From: Sanghuangporus weigelae
Taxonomy: Eukaryota > Basidiomycota > Agaricomycetes > Hymenochaetales > Hymenochaetaceae
NCBI GenBank assembly: GCA_033182465.1
Contig: CP137321.1
Span: 2,843,329 to 2,907,328 of the forward strand
Reading direction: 5' to 3'
Length of the DNA stretch: 64,000 nt
The notes under the pieces were generated by a model. The model saw only the letters and a list, made by a program, of their open reading frames with translations, searched no databases and was not told where the DNA came from. Position numbers and translations under genes: made by a program. Each line of letters starts with the position of its first letter. Position 1 is the first letter of the stretch. This document shows, piece after piece, positions 46,773-56,463 of the stretch.

Positions 46773-47088
46773 TTACAAGTCAATGTCTTCCCAGACACCC
46801 TTTTCACGACGTTCCTGCGAAGCAATACCTGCATTTTCGACGACTGGATCGATATCCTCAACGTCATAACCGAGCGCGAGGTGAACTCGAAGCGCGACAG
46901 TAGTAACATCGCGCTGGAATGATTGCATTTCGAAGTCGGCCTCCTAGAGGATGATTAACGACTTGAAACGGCACAGAGCATGCACCACTTACCTGAGCAC
47001 GCCTCTTACGCTCCAAAATCCAATGATTTATGCCGAAAATCGCGACAATAACGACAAAAACAGTAACAGCAGCGGCGACTTTCGACAT
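46773..47088 (-). CDS. Antisense spliced gene, 88-aa single-TM protein
   Basis: On the strand opposite to gag-pol, ATG 47088 opens exon 1 (47088-46993), followed by a 49-bp intron (46992-46944) with donor CAG/GTAAGT, a GTTAAT branch-like sequence and acceptor CTCTAG, then exon 2 (46943-46773) to TAA. The product is 88 aa: MSKVAAAVTVFVVIVAIFG gives one N-terminal membrane segment, followed by the basic stop-transfer ILERKRRAQ and an acidic soluble tail (LALGYDVEDIDPVVENAG). A GATAAAGG box lies about 55-60 bp upstream. Arginine codons are mainly CGT/CGC/AGG, unlike the CGA-biased sense genes, hinting at separate origin, possibly captured from a host. I recognise no family. The perfect small intron that restores a clean frame makes chance unlikely. 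Confidence 0.7.
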
Positions 47089-47200
47089 TTTGGAGCAGAG
47101 ATGATGATGGTTTGATAGCAAAAATCAACCATCACTAGGCGACCCTTTATCCGAGCTTTCTCACGGATTAGGATGAACATTTCTCCGAAAGTTCATCTTA

Positions 47201-47212
47201 GGGGGGGTGTAG
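47201..47212 (+). other. Polypurine tract
   Basis: AGGGGGGGTGTAG-like G-run immediately before the 3' LTR, the expected plus-strand primer. Confidence 0.7.
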
Positions 47213-48724
47213 TGAAAGGATCCGCTCAAAATCTCGCATCAGGATCAACGCGATCAACAGATCTACACGATCAGCTTTCCAAACGCGACCAGTAACCAAG
47301 CCAGCTATCAAAGGCCCAAGCAATCGAGCGGCCTAGGCAACAGTAACCCGTTACCACCCGAGCGCTAGAAGCACCGAAGCGGATACGTAATCCCGCTAAC
47401 AGCTAACACCGCCGACCGCCTATTACCGCGGACTACCACTCTAACGCCGCCGACCAAGCAACCAGAGCGACCTCGATCAAAAGAAGCGATCAAACTTCTT
47501 AGAAGTCCAGAAGCACAACTACTAAAGCCTAAACGCTAAAAGGCTAAAGGCTAATAAGGTTTATGGAGACCTCACTGGCATTTCAGCACTGTCAAGTCTG
47601 TGCACGAGTTTACATGGTCCTTTATGAAGTATACTACTTAGTATGCACGGCAACGGTTGGTACGCGTGACTGTCACATCGAAACCGAGCGACACCTTCAG
47701 GATACAATGCATTCCAATCCACCAAGCCCAATAGTACCCAAGAAACGAGAGGAACTCACGATCACAACTCGGACCCCTCGAACTGCGAACCCGATAACTT
47801 GGAGAATGATTGGATGGTATAGACCGGAGTTGCACACACCATGTCCAGCATCTACGATACAAGCAAACCTTTATTTACCGAGAGATGCGAACCTGGAAAC
47901 CAAGCAATTACAACTCCTTATACAACGAAGGATATGGCGCTACATTCGAGATATACGATACGAAGGCAAAGCATGGCTAGTCACCAGAACCCAGCAGAAC
48001 CCACCAGCAGAGCTTATGCAGTTCATGATATGCCTTGGACCATACTCTACACCGACCCGACACCTTAACACTGACGTGCGAGTTATGCTTACCCTCGCTG
48101 GACCTCGAGATGAATTCCGAAGAATCACATACCGAGCAGCCTACATCGCTCCAAGAGCAAAGATGCCACTCAATGACGGCAATGACATCGTTATGGAGTA
48201 CTGACAGTGGAGCATTCCATATCGGAGCACCACCTCTATTGTCTCAGTCAGCAACTCCAAAGAATTCTGTCATAGTGGAGACAACCTTACAAAGATTGGA
48301 GCAAAGTGGAGCGAAGCGCAGCAGGATGACAAAGGAACAGATGTAATGGTGGAGGAAAGTGGAGTAAAGTGGAGACAGGATGAGTAAGAAATAGGACGGA
48401 AAATGGAATATCTGGGAGCATAAATAGTTGTAGGATTAGGCCCTCATTTCCCCATCTTTCGATCCTCTTAACACACTGGTGTAAAGCTTGCCCTACAGCG
48501 AGCTATTACTGTGTGCTTTGTACTATCACGCCTCTTGGAAATCCCAATCTGCTTTACTATTACCTCGTATCTGAAAGCATCCATAACTCGGACCGCGACT
48601 AGGAAGGCTAGTAAGGGACCGCGTGGTACAGCCAGACGTGGGTAGATAAGATCACCTCTGCACAACACACCGCTGCTTAGGCAAAAGGATCAAACCGGTG
48701 TAACCCCGGGCCTACTCCCTAACA
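47213..48724 (+). repeat. 3' long terminal repeat
   Basis: 1512 bp, same length as the 5' copy, with one difference noted (A at 47291 for G at 36513). Its R region supplies the element's RNA 3' end. Confidence 0.95.
47563..48204 (+). CDS. U3-encoded 213-aa ORF (3' LTR copy)
   Basis: Identical in protein to the copy at 36785-37426. In this position it lies on the genomic RNA downstream of the 358-aa ORF, the arrangement used by some retroviruses that encode an accessory protein in the 3' LTR. No domain is recognised. Confidence 0.45.
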   Translation: METSLAFQHCQVCARVYMVLYEVYYLVCTATVGTRDCHIETERHLQDTMHSNPPSPIVPKKREELTITTRTPRTANPITWRMIGWYRPELHTPCPASTIQANLYLPRDANLETKQLQLLIQRRIWRYIRDIRYEGKAWLVTRTQQNPPAELMQFMICLGPYSTPTRHLNTDVRVMLTLAGPRDEFRRITYRAAYIAPRAKMPLNDGNDIVMEY

Positions 48725-48729
48725 ACATT
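48725..48729. repeat. Target-site duplication ACATT (right)
   Basis: Pairs with 36430-36434. Confidence 0.95.
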
Positions 48730-49712
48730 GCATCTTCCACGCACCTTATTCTTATTTAAAGATTTCAGGTTGCTTCATGAATCCTATCCTTGTGTATTCC
48801 ATGCTATAGTGATCCGTTTTCTCTCTCTCTCTCTCTCCGTAACGAATTAAGTGTTCAAAAGAAAGCGTGGTTACAAGTTACGACGGACCACTGCACGCGG
48901 CTTACGTACACTTTCGTCACGGGAGAATTTCTGCCGATATTAATTAATGATTTCTCTTCTGAGCCGTACCTCGACTATCTACCATGGGAATTCATCAAAG
49001 GCCAAAGCTGCTCATCCAAATGAGTTCACAGATAGCTATACCTTTCACATAAAGAATTATATGGCATAATTCAATGATGAACGTCCTAAGGTTTTTGGCG
49101 GTCACAGTGTAATGCCATGACTTATGATGATCCGCACGACGACTTTCAGCTCTATCAGCCGGTCCTATTTATTCATTTGTTTTATCTATGCTGCTGATAC
49201 TGATACTGGACAGTGCCTGGTTGCATTCTTATTCTCGTTTCAGATTGACAGGTTCTCAAAGCCGAATCAGACACCAATGACCTATTTCTGGTGCAACCTG
49301 AAACACGCCGGAGAATGAGATCCCTCAGGTGGCAGAGCCGTGGAGTGGAGTGGGGAGGGCTCAAAATGATTTCTTCCCGCAATGAATCAAGTTTGTTGAA
49401 AAGCGTTATTTTGTGTGTGAACGGTCTTGATAAGATATGCGTATGTCCGGTCATTTGCTTCTTCCGCGTACCGATCTACATGGGTCGCTCAATCTTGCGA
49501 ACCATTGTTCTACATGTGACCCATATCAAGGATTTTCCAAATTTGACCACCTTTTCTGCGGTGGGGATGCTCAACTTCCCCAGTTCTGTTTAGTATGGAG
49601 TTGACAGGCTTCAGCTCGCTCCACAACCTTAGGTATTTCAGGATATCGTCCGATAGATTCGGGATTACTGAATTTAACACCTTGGTTCCTTCTCTTTGAG
49701 AAATATGAAGCG
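48730..49712. other. Intergenic, former SDR-1/SDR-2 spacer
   Basis: About 1 kb of original spacer now behind the retroelement. It has a short (CT)n run near 48822-48837. No gene seen. Confidence 0.45.
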
Positions 49713-49807
49713 TATAAAATCACGAGCGTAGTACTCCACCTCGACTCCCCACCGTTGGTTATTCCTTGGCGACTCTAGAAAGGGATTGGGATAATTTGTT
49801 CTTGGAG

Positions 49808-50824
49808 ATGGCTGCCGTCAAGGAGCTTTCGACAGCACCGTCCAGTCCCCCAGTAGGCGTGGATGCTGCACTTCGAGCTGCCTCTGATCCTTCCTTTACA
49901 CCTAAACCAACTCTGCTTCAGAAGGAATTCTCCTTGGACGGAAGAGTAGCAGTCGTCACTGGAGGTGGTCGAGGACTCGGACTTGAGATATCTGAGGCTC
50001 TAGCAGAGGCCGGCGCTACCGTCTTTTGCCTCGCACAGAGCTCGACTCCATCGGCAACTTGGAGAGCGACTCAGTCATACGTCTCAAGGCTTGGTCTATC
50101 CGATAGCGTTCGACTCGAGTACAAGACTGTCGACGTCTCGGATCAGAAAGCGATCTGGTTTGCTATGGAGAAGATAGCGAAGAAGGAAGGACGACTCGAC
50201 ATTTGCGTGGCCTCCGCAGGGATCGTTGAAATAGAACCTTGTCTTGAAATAGCGTCGGAACGATTCGAGAGGATTGTCGATGTGAATGTCAATGGGATAT
50301 TTTATACCGCTCAAGCGGCCGCGAGACAGATGAAGAAGCTGGAAAGGGCCGGAAGCATCGTTCTCGTCACATCTATCGGTGGAAACGTCGCACTGCAAGG
50401 CACGCAAACAGTTTCTTATTGCACTACTAAAGCAGCTGGTATTCAAATGGCGCGCTCACTCGGTATGGAGCTATCCCAATATGGAATCAGAGTCAACTCT
50501 CTGTCACCAGGATATATGCCCACAGAGTGAGTGCTTCGATGACATTGATATTTGGTCCATACCTGACGAGATCTGTTGAAGCTTGAATCAACGTTATATT
50601 GACGCTGATGCAAGCGTAGGAGAAATGTGGGCGTCTCAGAATTTTCTCGGAACGCTCGGAAAACCATCTGGACTGAGAGGCGTCATTGCATGGCTAGCGT
50701 CTGACACTTCTTCCTTCTGTACTGGAAGCGAGTGAGTATTAAATATGCTGCGCTTTTCTACGCATCTCTGACCATGATCTAACAACCCAGCATAATCGTT
50801 GATGGTGGACATTGTGCTTGGTGA
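49808..50824 (+). CDS. Short-chain dehydrogenase, paralogue 2
   Basis: Exons 49808-50526, 50582-50731 and 50791-50824 give 300 aa; exons 2 and 3 are exactly 150 and 34 nt as in the other two paralogues. I use ATG 49808 because the longer frame begins at a TTG. Motifs: TGGGRGLG cofactor loop, VDVNVNG, SIVLVTS and YCTTK, then VNSLSPGYMPT and IIVDGGHCAW. The N-x-A-G element reads A-S-A-G. The closest relative by eye is paralogue 1. A polyol or sugar oxidoreductase role is inferred from family resemblance. TATAAAAT at 49713-49720 lies 95 bp upstream of the start. Confidence 0.88.
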
Positions 50825-51106
50825 ATGAGGATATTTTTGGAACATATCAGTTTGTACACTCTTAATTGACACGGTGTCTCATTTTTCCCAACCCAACGGA
50901 AGCCATGAGATGTTTCGGAAGCAGATTGAATATTACAGCTCACTCGCGCAAGAAAAAGCTACTGTAATTAACAGTATTGGATTTGATCATAACCAGAAGC
51001 TAAGAAATATCAAGGGTATGGGTTACGCTGGTCAACTCATTATGGGCGTGAGTGCCTGTTTACGTTGCATCCGTATCCAATCGACATTAACACCAACACC
51101 TATTCC
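50825..51106. other. Spacer before MITE
   Basis: About 280 bp without a gene between SDR-2 and the MITE target site. Confidence 0.4.
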
Positions 51107-51114
51107 GTTGCTTC

Positions 51115-51744
51115 AGGATCCTTGAATATTCACCCAAGGGCCCGAGGCCAGTCCGGACAAAAAATTCCCAATTTGAGTCCCTATGCCTGAGGGATTCTGG
51201 ACATTTTGGGGCAAAATCTGGCAAAATGCCTGGCCAAGCTTCGGATAATGGCAGAATAAATAAGGGAGGCCTGTGGCCGGGCCACTGATCTTCAGGGTAT
51301 AACTGCGCCTGGTCAGGATCTGTATTCCGGGACAACTGAATACGTCGAAATTTTTTTTTTTTCTGATTTAGACTTGCTTCATCGTGCACTCTCTAATGGT
51401 GTTAATAATCAGCATGCAATTGAAATGTGTGCTGCTGGTGTAACAACGCGAATCCATCAACTGAGCGAACCAATCCTTCAAGGCCATAATGAGGATGGTC
51501 TGACACCATATTTCCTGTATTGGGAGAAAAACTGGCATTGTTTGCTTTGTACTGAGAAGCATAAGTACTAGTAAGGCCTAGGGCCGATTCCGACAAAAAT
51601 TTCCCGTTTGGAGGCCTGAGACCAATATTAATGTCCGGCTAAATTTTGTAAGGCCTGAGGTAGTCCGCCCAATCCACGCCCTCTGGGCGCGGGCCGGTCC
51701 GGATAGATTTTGACCTCTATTCTATGTGAATATTCAGGGGTCCT
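51115..51744. mobile_element. hAT-like MITE, 8-bp duplication
   Basis: A 630-bp insertion flanked by the 8-bp direct repeat GTTGCTTC (51107-51114 and 51745-51752). Its ends are inverted: AGGATCCTTGAATATTCAC on the left, AGGACCCCTGAATATTCAC on the right strand. An 8-bp duplication with short inverted ends is typical of hAT transposons. No transposase is present. The interior has two diverged G/C-rich direct repeats around 51130-51180 and 51575-51620 (with FGCCxATTCCGACAAAAA-type words) and, between them, a 66-codon open frame (51372-51571) after a T-run and TTTAG, like an exon behind a splice acceptor. Confidence 0.75.
51372..51571 (+). other. Exon-like frame inside the MITE
   Basis: 66 codons, LLHRALSNGVNNQHAIEMC to CTEKHKY-stop, preceded by a pyrimidine tract and ATTTAG. 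It may be a captured host exon or a relic of the parental transposase; I do not recognise it. Confidence 0.25.
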
Positions 51745-51752
51745 GTTGCTTC

Positions 51753-52109
51753 GCGCGTCTATGTAGAAATCGTGAATGCTAACATCGATAAGTTTGCACC
51801 GATGGTTCGGGCTTGTCTATCTCGGTAAAACGAATAGCGAACCGACCTTAAAAAGACTTCTTGTACGTGACAACGTTGTCTTTCTTGCTTTACTTACGCG
51901 AGATATTGAATCACTCGGTTGTTTTCGAATCAGAAGCCTGACATGCGGACCGTCTGTTTGATTTAGCCTACAGTTTACGAAAATGCTGCATGTCTATCCA
52001 TTTATCTCCGGTTCACGGCGAAGGTCGTTATTTAAAGGTTGGTGAATTCGAGTGTGGGCACTTCAAAAAATCCTCGACTCTTTTCGCAAGGCATCATCAG
52101 CTCATCCTT
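51753..52109. promoter_or_regulatory. SDR-3 upstream region
   Basis: About 360 bp between the MITE and ATG 52110. TATTTAAAG at about 52030-52037 is the likely TATA box. Confidence 0.45.
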
Positions 52110-53108
52110 ATGAATAGTCCAACAGAGTCCGTGCTCATTGGAGTCGAGGCTGCGCTCCGCGCCGCGGCAGACCCGTCTTTTGTGCCAAAACCGACGTTGT
52201 TTCAGAAGGAGTTCTCTCTTGAAGGACGTGTTGCTGTTGTCACCGGAGGCGGTCGTGGACTTGGGCTTGATGCGGCCGAGGCGCTGGCAGAGGCGGGAGC
52301 TCTTGTGTATTGCATAGCGCGGAGCGCATCTCCGACAGATGTCTGGAAGGCAACTCAGACTTATGTGTCCAGGCTCGGAGTTTCGAAGAATGTGGGGCTT
52401 GAGTACAGGAGCGTCGATGTCTCGAATCAAAAGGCGATCTGGGCTGTGATGGAGGAAATTGCTCAGAAGGAGGGACGTCTTGATATCTGTATTGCAGCTG
52501 CAGGTGTCGTGGAAGTTGCACCATTCTTGGAGCTACAAGCAGAACAGTTCGAAAAGGTGATGGATGTTGACGTGAATGGGATGTTCTACACCGCACAGGG
52601 AGCGGCGAGACAAATGACGAAGCTCGGAAAACGCGGAAGCATTGTGCTTGTCACATCAATTTCCGGACACTGTACATTGCGAGGTGTACCAACGGTTACC
52701 TACTGCGCAAGCAAGGCTGCGGGAATACAGATTGCACGTTCACTTGCATGCGAGCTTGCAGAATACGGCATTAGAGTCAACTCTCTCTCTCCTGGGTATT
52801 TTGCAACCGAGTGAGAGCCTTGCTCTCTTTGAGCGGCGAGTAAAAATGCTGACAGAGTTTTGCAATACAGAATGATCAAGCCATATGTCGACGCTGCCCC
52901 GGAGCTTGGCACGATGGTAGCGTCTCAAAACCCTCTCGGTCGCATCGGGAGACCTTCGGAGCTGCGAGGCGCGGCTGTTTGGCTAGCGTCGGACGCTTCT
53001 TCCTTCTGCACTGGTACCGAGTAAGTGGACTAGATATTGATTAATATTGCTCTACCGACTGGAATTTTCCACAGCATTCTTGTAGATGGCGGACACTGCT
53101 CATGGTAG
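52110..53108 (+). CDS. Short-chain dehydrogenase, paralogue 3
   Basis: Exons 52110-52810, 52871-53020 and 53075-53108 give 294 aa. ATG 52110 is used because upstream codons of the longer frame overlap the TATA-like box. Motifs: TGGGRGLG, SIVLVTS, YCASK, VNSLSPGYFATE, ILVDGGHCSW. Two deviations from the classical SDR: the N-x-A-G motif is A-A-A-G, and the helix residue that supplies the catalytic-tetrad Asn (DVN in paralogues 1 and 2) reads DVD, so Asn is replaced by Asp. The Tyr-Lys pair remains. It may have altered kinetics or substrate rather than being dead, since the frame is intact. Paralogy with SDR-1 and SDR-2 is clear from the shared exon plan. Confidence 0.87.
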
Positions 53109-53525
53109 TTGAGGCAGTAAGGTCACTGAATCATAGAGCTGTATACGAGTAGCTTCGGAGGCTTTGAATAGACATGTACCCCGAATTTTGTCAGCTCGAC
53201 AAGTCAAAAGTGAATTTCATTGTGTAGCGATTTTTCAATTCCCTCATGAAGGTATGATGAGAGGGACGCAGTAAGATTATACATATATATAAAGCTGATG
53301 CTGATGAACAAATGCGTCATAATGTATTACATAATGTTAACATTAGATAATGACGAATTACCAAATTTGACCGATCGACCCTCTCCGTTGAACTTGACCA
53401 CAACCACCCGTCTCAAGCCCAGCGAACATTAAGAGATCATCACTTCAGCGTAAAGGAGCTCGTATACACACACTCGTATCTGAAAAGAAGATCCAAGCAG
53501 ACAACAGAGACGAAGTCGTGGTAAA
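53109..53525. other. Intergenic spacer
   Basis: About 420 bp, AT-rich on the left; contains the 3' end of SDR-3 and the promoter of C2H2 paralogue C. No clear box. Confidence 0.4.
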
Positions 53526-55646
53526 ATGAGTACGAAGCAGCGCGGTGTGAAGCGCTCGATCGACGGTGAGTGGTGATCAGCACGATTGGCATTCCTGTTT
53601 ACCAGCTTCCATCTCACTCTCATCTTCTCTTGGTTCGTATTCAGGTGCTGGAGGCAACAACTTCGTCTTCGCACCAAATGTTGATCTCAACGCTGGTCCA
53701 AACGCGACACCTAGTGGCCCCCCGCCCATGGGTTTGAGTGCCAATGTCGGCGACGGCAACAGCAACGCCTTTCCCGCTGCGCCCATGCATGATCCTGGCG
53801 ATGCATCTGCAAATGTCCCAGTAAGCGTTGTCAGTGCAGGAGCAAGCGCCAAGAAGAACGACAGGCGTCATCGATGCAATCTCTGTGGAAAATTGTTCAA
53901 CAGACCGAGCAGTCTCAAGATACATCTCACGACCCATACAGGCGAGCGACGTGAGTGTTTTTCAATTGATGCGTCTTGATATTTTTCACTCAGCTACTGC
54001 ATGCCCCTACAGCCTTTCCTTGCCCCTATCCTGGCTGTGGGCGCGCTTTCAATGTTTCGAGCAACATGCGCAGACATTTCCGCACTCATAATGGTGGTGG
54101 CCAAGCCGTCCAAGGTGCTCCTGCATTGACGCCAGAGCTCTCAGCCCAACAGCAGCAGCAACAGCAAACTCAGCAGGGGGGTCAGCCATGGAATGTCAAT
54201 ATGTACAACCCAGCTGGCGGTGGTACACAAGCTCCTCGCATGAGGGCAAAACGATCAAAGGCAGGAGATGTGAACGGCAATGACGGAGAGACTAGTGAGG
54301 GAGCAGACGTTGATGGTGGGAGGCAGGCAGTAATTCCCCAGAATATGCCGCCTTTCCCGCCTTTCCCAACTCCCGGAGCATACCCTGGATTTCCTCCTCC
54401 ATTTATGAACATTCCAGGACTTCCTGGCATGCCCGAGGTACCGGGCTTGCCGGACATGCACAGCCTGCAAGGAGTTCCGATGGGTATGCAGATGATGCCT
54501 ATTGAGATGGCGTTCCCGGTTGATCCTGCTTTGACTGGCCAAAAAGCTGCGGGTGATCCCGATGCGGATGCGGACGCGGAGGGAGACGAGGATGGCGACG
54601 AGGATGCTGATGGCGAAAACGATGGCGACGGTGAAGGCGAGGGAGACACTGAAGGTGCAAATAGACCGCAGCTTACTCACTCGACATCAAACACCCGCGC
54701 TTCCACCGATGAAGCGAAGACTCGGACATCAGCAAGGGTCCAGGCAAAAGCTAAGGTATCAGGCGCGTCCCCAGCCGCGACGAGAGGGAGAGGCAGGCCT
54801 CCCAAGGCTAGCACGGCTCAAAGTACCAGTCAACAAGTGCAGTTCCGTCAGATACTTGTTCCCGTGTCAGTCCCGCTGTCTGGCGATCCCGCTCAAGCGG
54901 CTCGCATCGCACAACAATACCAGCAGCAGTACGCACAATACGCGAAATATGCACAGTATGCACAGTATTACATGCAGCAGCAGCAGGCTCAGGCTCAGGC
55001 TCAGGCTCAGGCGCAAGCAGGTCAAGCATCTATTCCTCATCTGCCACCTCTCGCGCCTCCTCAACAAGCAACCATGGCAGTTACATCTATACAACGACCT
55101 GGACCAGCAACTTCTGCGGAACGAACAACGCCTGCAGCTCCGCAAAGTAATGCAGGGCATACTGGGACGGGCGAGCCGGTTGGAAGGAGCGTGTTTGTGC
55201 ATTGGGGACCGAAGAACGATACCGGTTCAAAAGATGGGAAAGACAAGACTGAATCACACCTCCATGATGGATCGGCTATGGCTACTCTAGCGGAAAGCGC
55301 TGCGAGCCTTAGTGCGAGTGAAGCGGCGAAAGTGAATGAGGCATCTACGGACAAACATGCCACTGGTACGGGGTCTAAAGCTACAGATTCTCCGAATGCT
55401 GTTGGAACAGAAGACACCGGTATGCTGGGCGAACAGTCAAAGCAGGAATTATTGCAAGGACGTTCGGCAAAGACAGCCGACGTCCCCGGTCCCGGAAGTT
55501 CTCCAGTGGCAGATGGTGACGTAATAGCAGATATGGATGTTGACGAACCCGGCGATGCTGAGGACGCAGGGAAGACTGGTTCGCCCGCGAGTCCGAGAAA
55601 GCGAGGACGTAAGCCTGGAAGAGCTCGCGGACGGAGCAGACGTTGA
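53526..55646 (+). CDS. C2H2 zinc-finger regulator, paralogue C
   Basis: Exons 53526-53565, 53644-53949 and 54013-55646 encode 659 aa. Exon 1 is only 13 codons (MSTKQRGVKRSIDG). Finger 1 is CNLCGKLFNRPSSLKIHLT; the linker TGER-P is interrupted by a phase-1 intron at the same site as in paralogues A and B; finger 2 is CPYPGCGRAFNVSSNMRRH. The tail has poly-Gln tracts, an Asp/Glu/Gly/Ala repeat (DADADAEGDEDGDEDADG), a QAQAQAQAQAQ run, an AT-hook (TRGRGRPPKAS) and a second basic AT-hook-like C-terminus (RKRGRKPGRARGRSRR). It lacks the LPGxxDLFP exon-1 motif of A and B, so it is the more distant copy. Probable nuclear transcription factor. Confidence 0.85.
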
Positions 55647-56121
55647 CTTCTTAAACAATACGATTCAATCGTTAAGGTATGTTAATCAGCTCAGATGGCG
55701 AGATTCCGTTCTGATAACTTCTGCGAAAACGTAGAACACGTCCACTTATGAGGCCCTCATCTCATGTGCTAGTCTAATAGCGGACTATGTACCCTTTTAG
55801 TTCTTGGTGACACCCATCATTTTCGTTTTTATTGATCTCCTGTTTGAAATCGATCGTCATTTCTATACTATGCCTTTCTTCGCGTATTCAAGTGGTTATG
55901 TACGTTGCCGACTTGTGCATACTTTCAAGTCTATCTGCGTCCACGTCTTTCTTCGACGATCTAAGAAATCACCCATGTAAGAGCCTATATATATTCCTCC
56001 TGGGATCTTGGTCAACATCCTGGGGCTCCTGCCTCTTTAGGAAGGGCCCCCCCAGCCCACCCTAAACAGCCCCCCTCCCTCTTTGGGTAATGTGCTTAGG
56101 TTATCTCCACCCTTTTTAGGC
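55647..56121. other. Spacer before subtelomeric block
   Basis: About 470 bp with no gene. From about 56037 the sequence becomes C-rich and leads into the minisatellite. Confidence 0.45.
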
Positions 56122-56317
56122 AACACCCCCCAGGGCTGTGCACCCCCCAGGGCTGTGCACCCCCCAGGGCTGTGCACCCCCCAGGGCTGTGCACCCCCCA
56201 GGGCTGTGCACCCCCCAGGGCTGTGCACCCCCCCAGGGCTGTGCCCCCCCCAGGGCTGTGCATCCCCCAGCCCCCCCCAAGGCTGTGCCCCCCCCAGGCT
56301 GTGCCCCCCGGGCTGTG
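56122..56317. repeat. 17-bp G/C-rich minisatellite
   Basis: About 11 units of CACCCCCCAGGGCTGTG, regular in the first seven and degenerate afterwards. The minus strand has runs of six or seven G every 17 bp, so it could form G-quadruplexes. It abuts the broken SAC3-like gene. Confidence 0.9.
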
Positions 56318-56463
56318 GATGCGTACGCATCCGAGTTTTTTGAAGATGTTCCCACGATCACATATAGAGCCCTGCTTGTCTGCGCGTGTGAGCCTGCAAG
56401 TAGAAATCGTAGTCATAAACGCTGGTCCACGTTCTCATCGTGACGTGCAGGATGCGTCTACGC

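Larger units (their letters stand above)
36435..48724 (+). mobile_element. Full-length chromovirus LTR retrotransposon
   Basis: A 12,290-bp Ty3/Gypsy element bounded by two 1512-bp LTRs (TG...CA) and a 5-bp duplication. Order: 5' LTR containing an ORF in U3, self-complementary PBS, an ATG-less frame, coiled-coil ORF, gag with CCHC knuckle, pol (protease, RT, RNase H, integrase, chromodomain), an extra 358-aa ORF, an antisense spliced gene, G-rich polypurine tract (about 47201-47212) and 3' LTR. I found one difference between LTRs (G 36513 versus A 47291), so insertion is very recent. Gag and pol frames are intact with catalytic residues present; it may be active. At 12.3 kb it is about twice the usual fungal chromovirus. 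Sense-strand genes favour CGA for arginine, unlike host genes. Confidence 0.95.
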
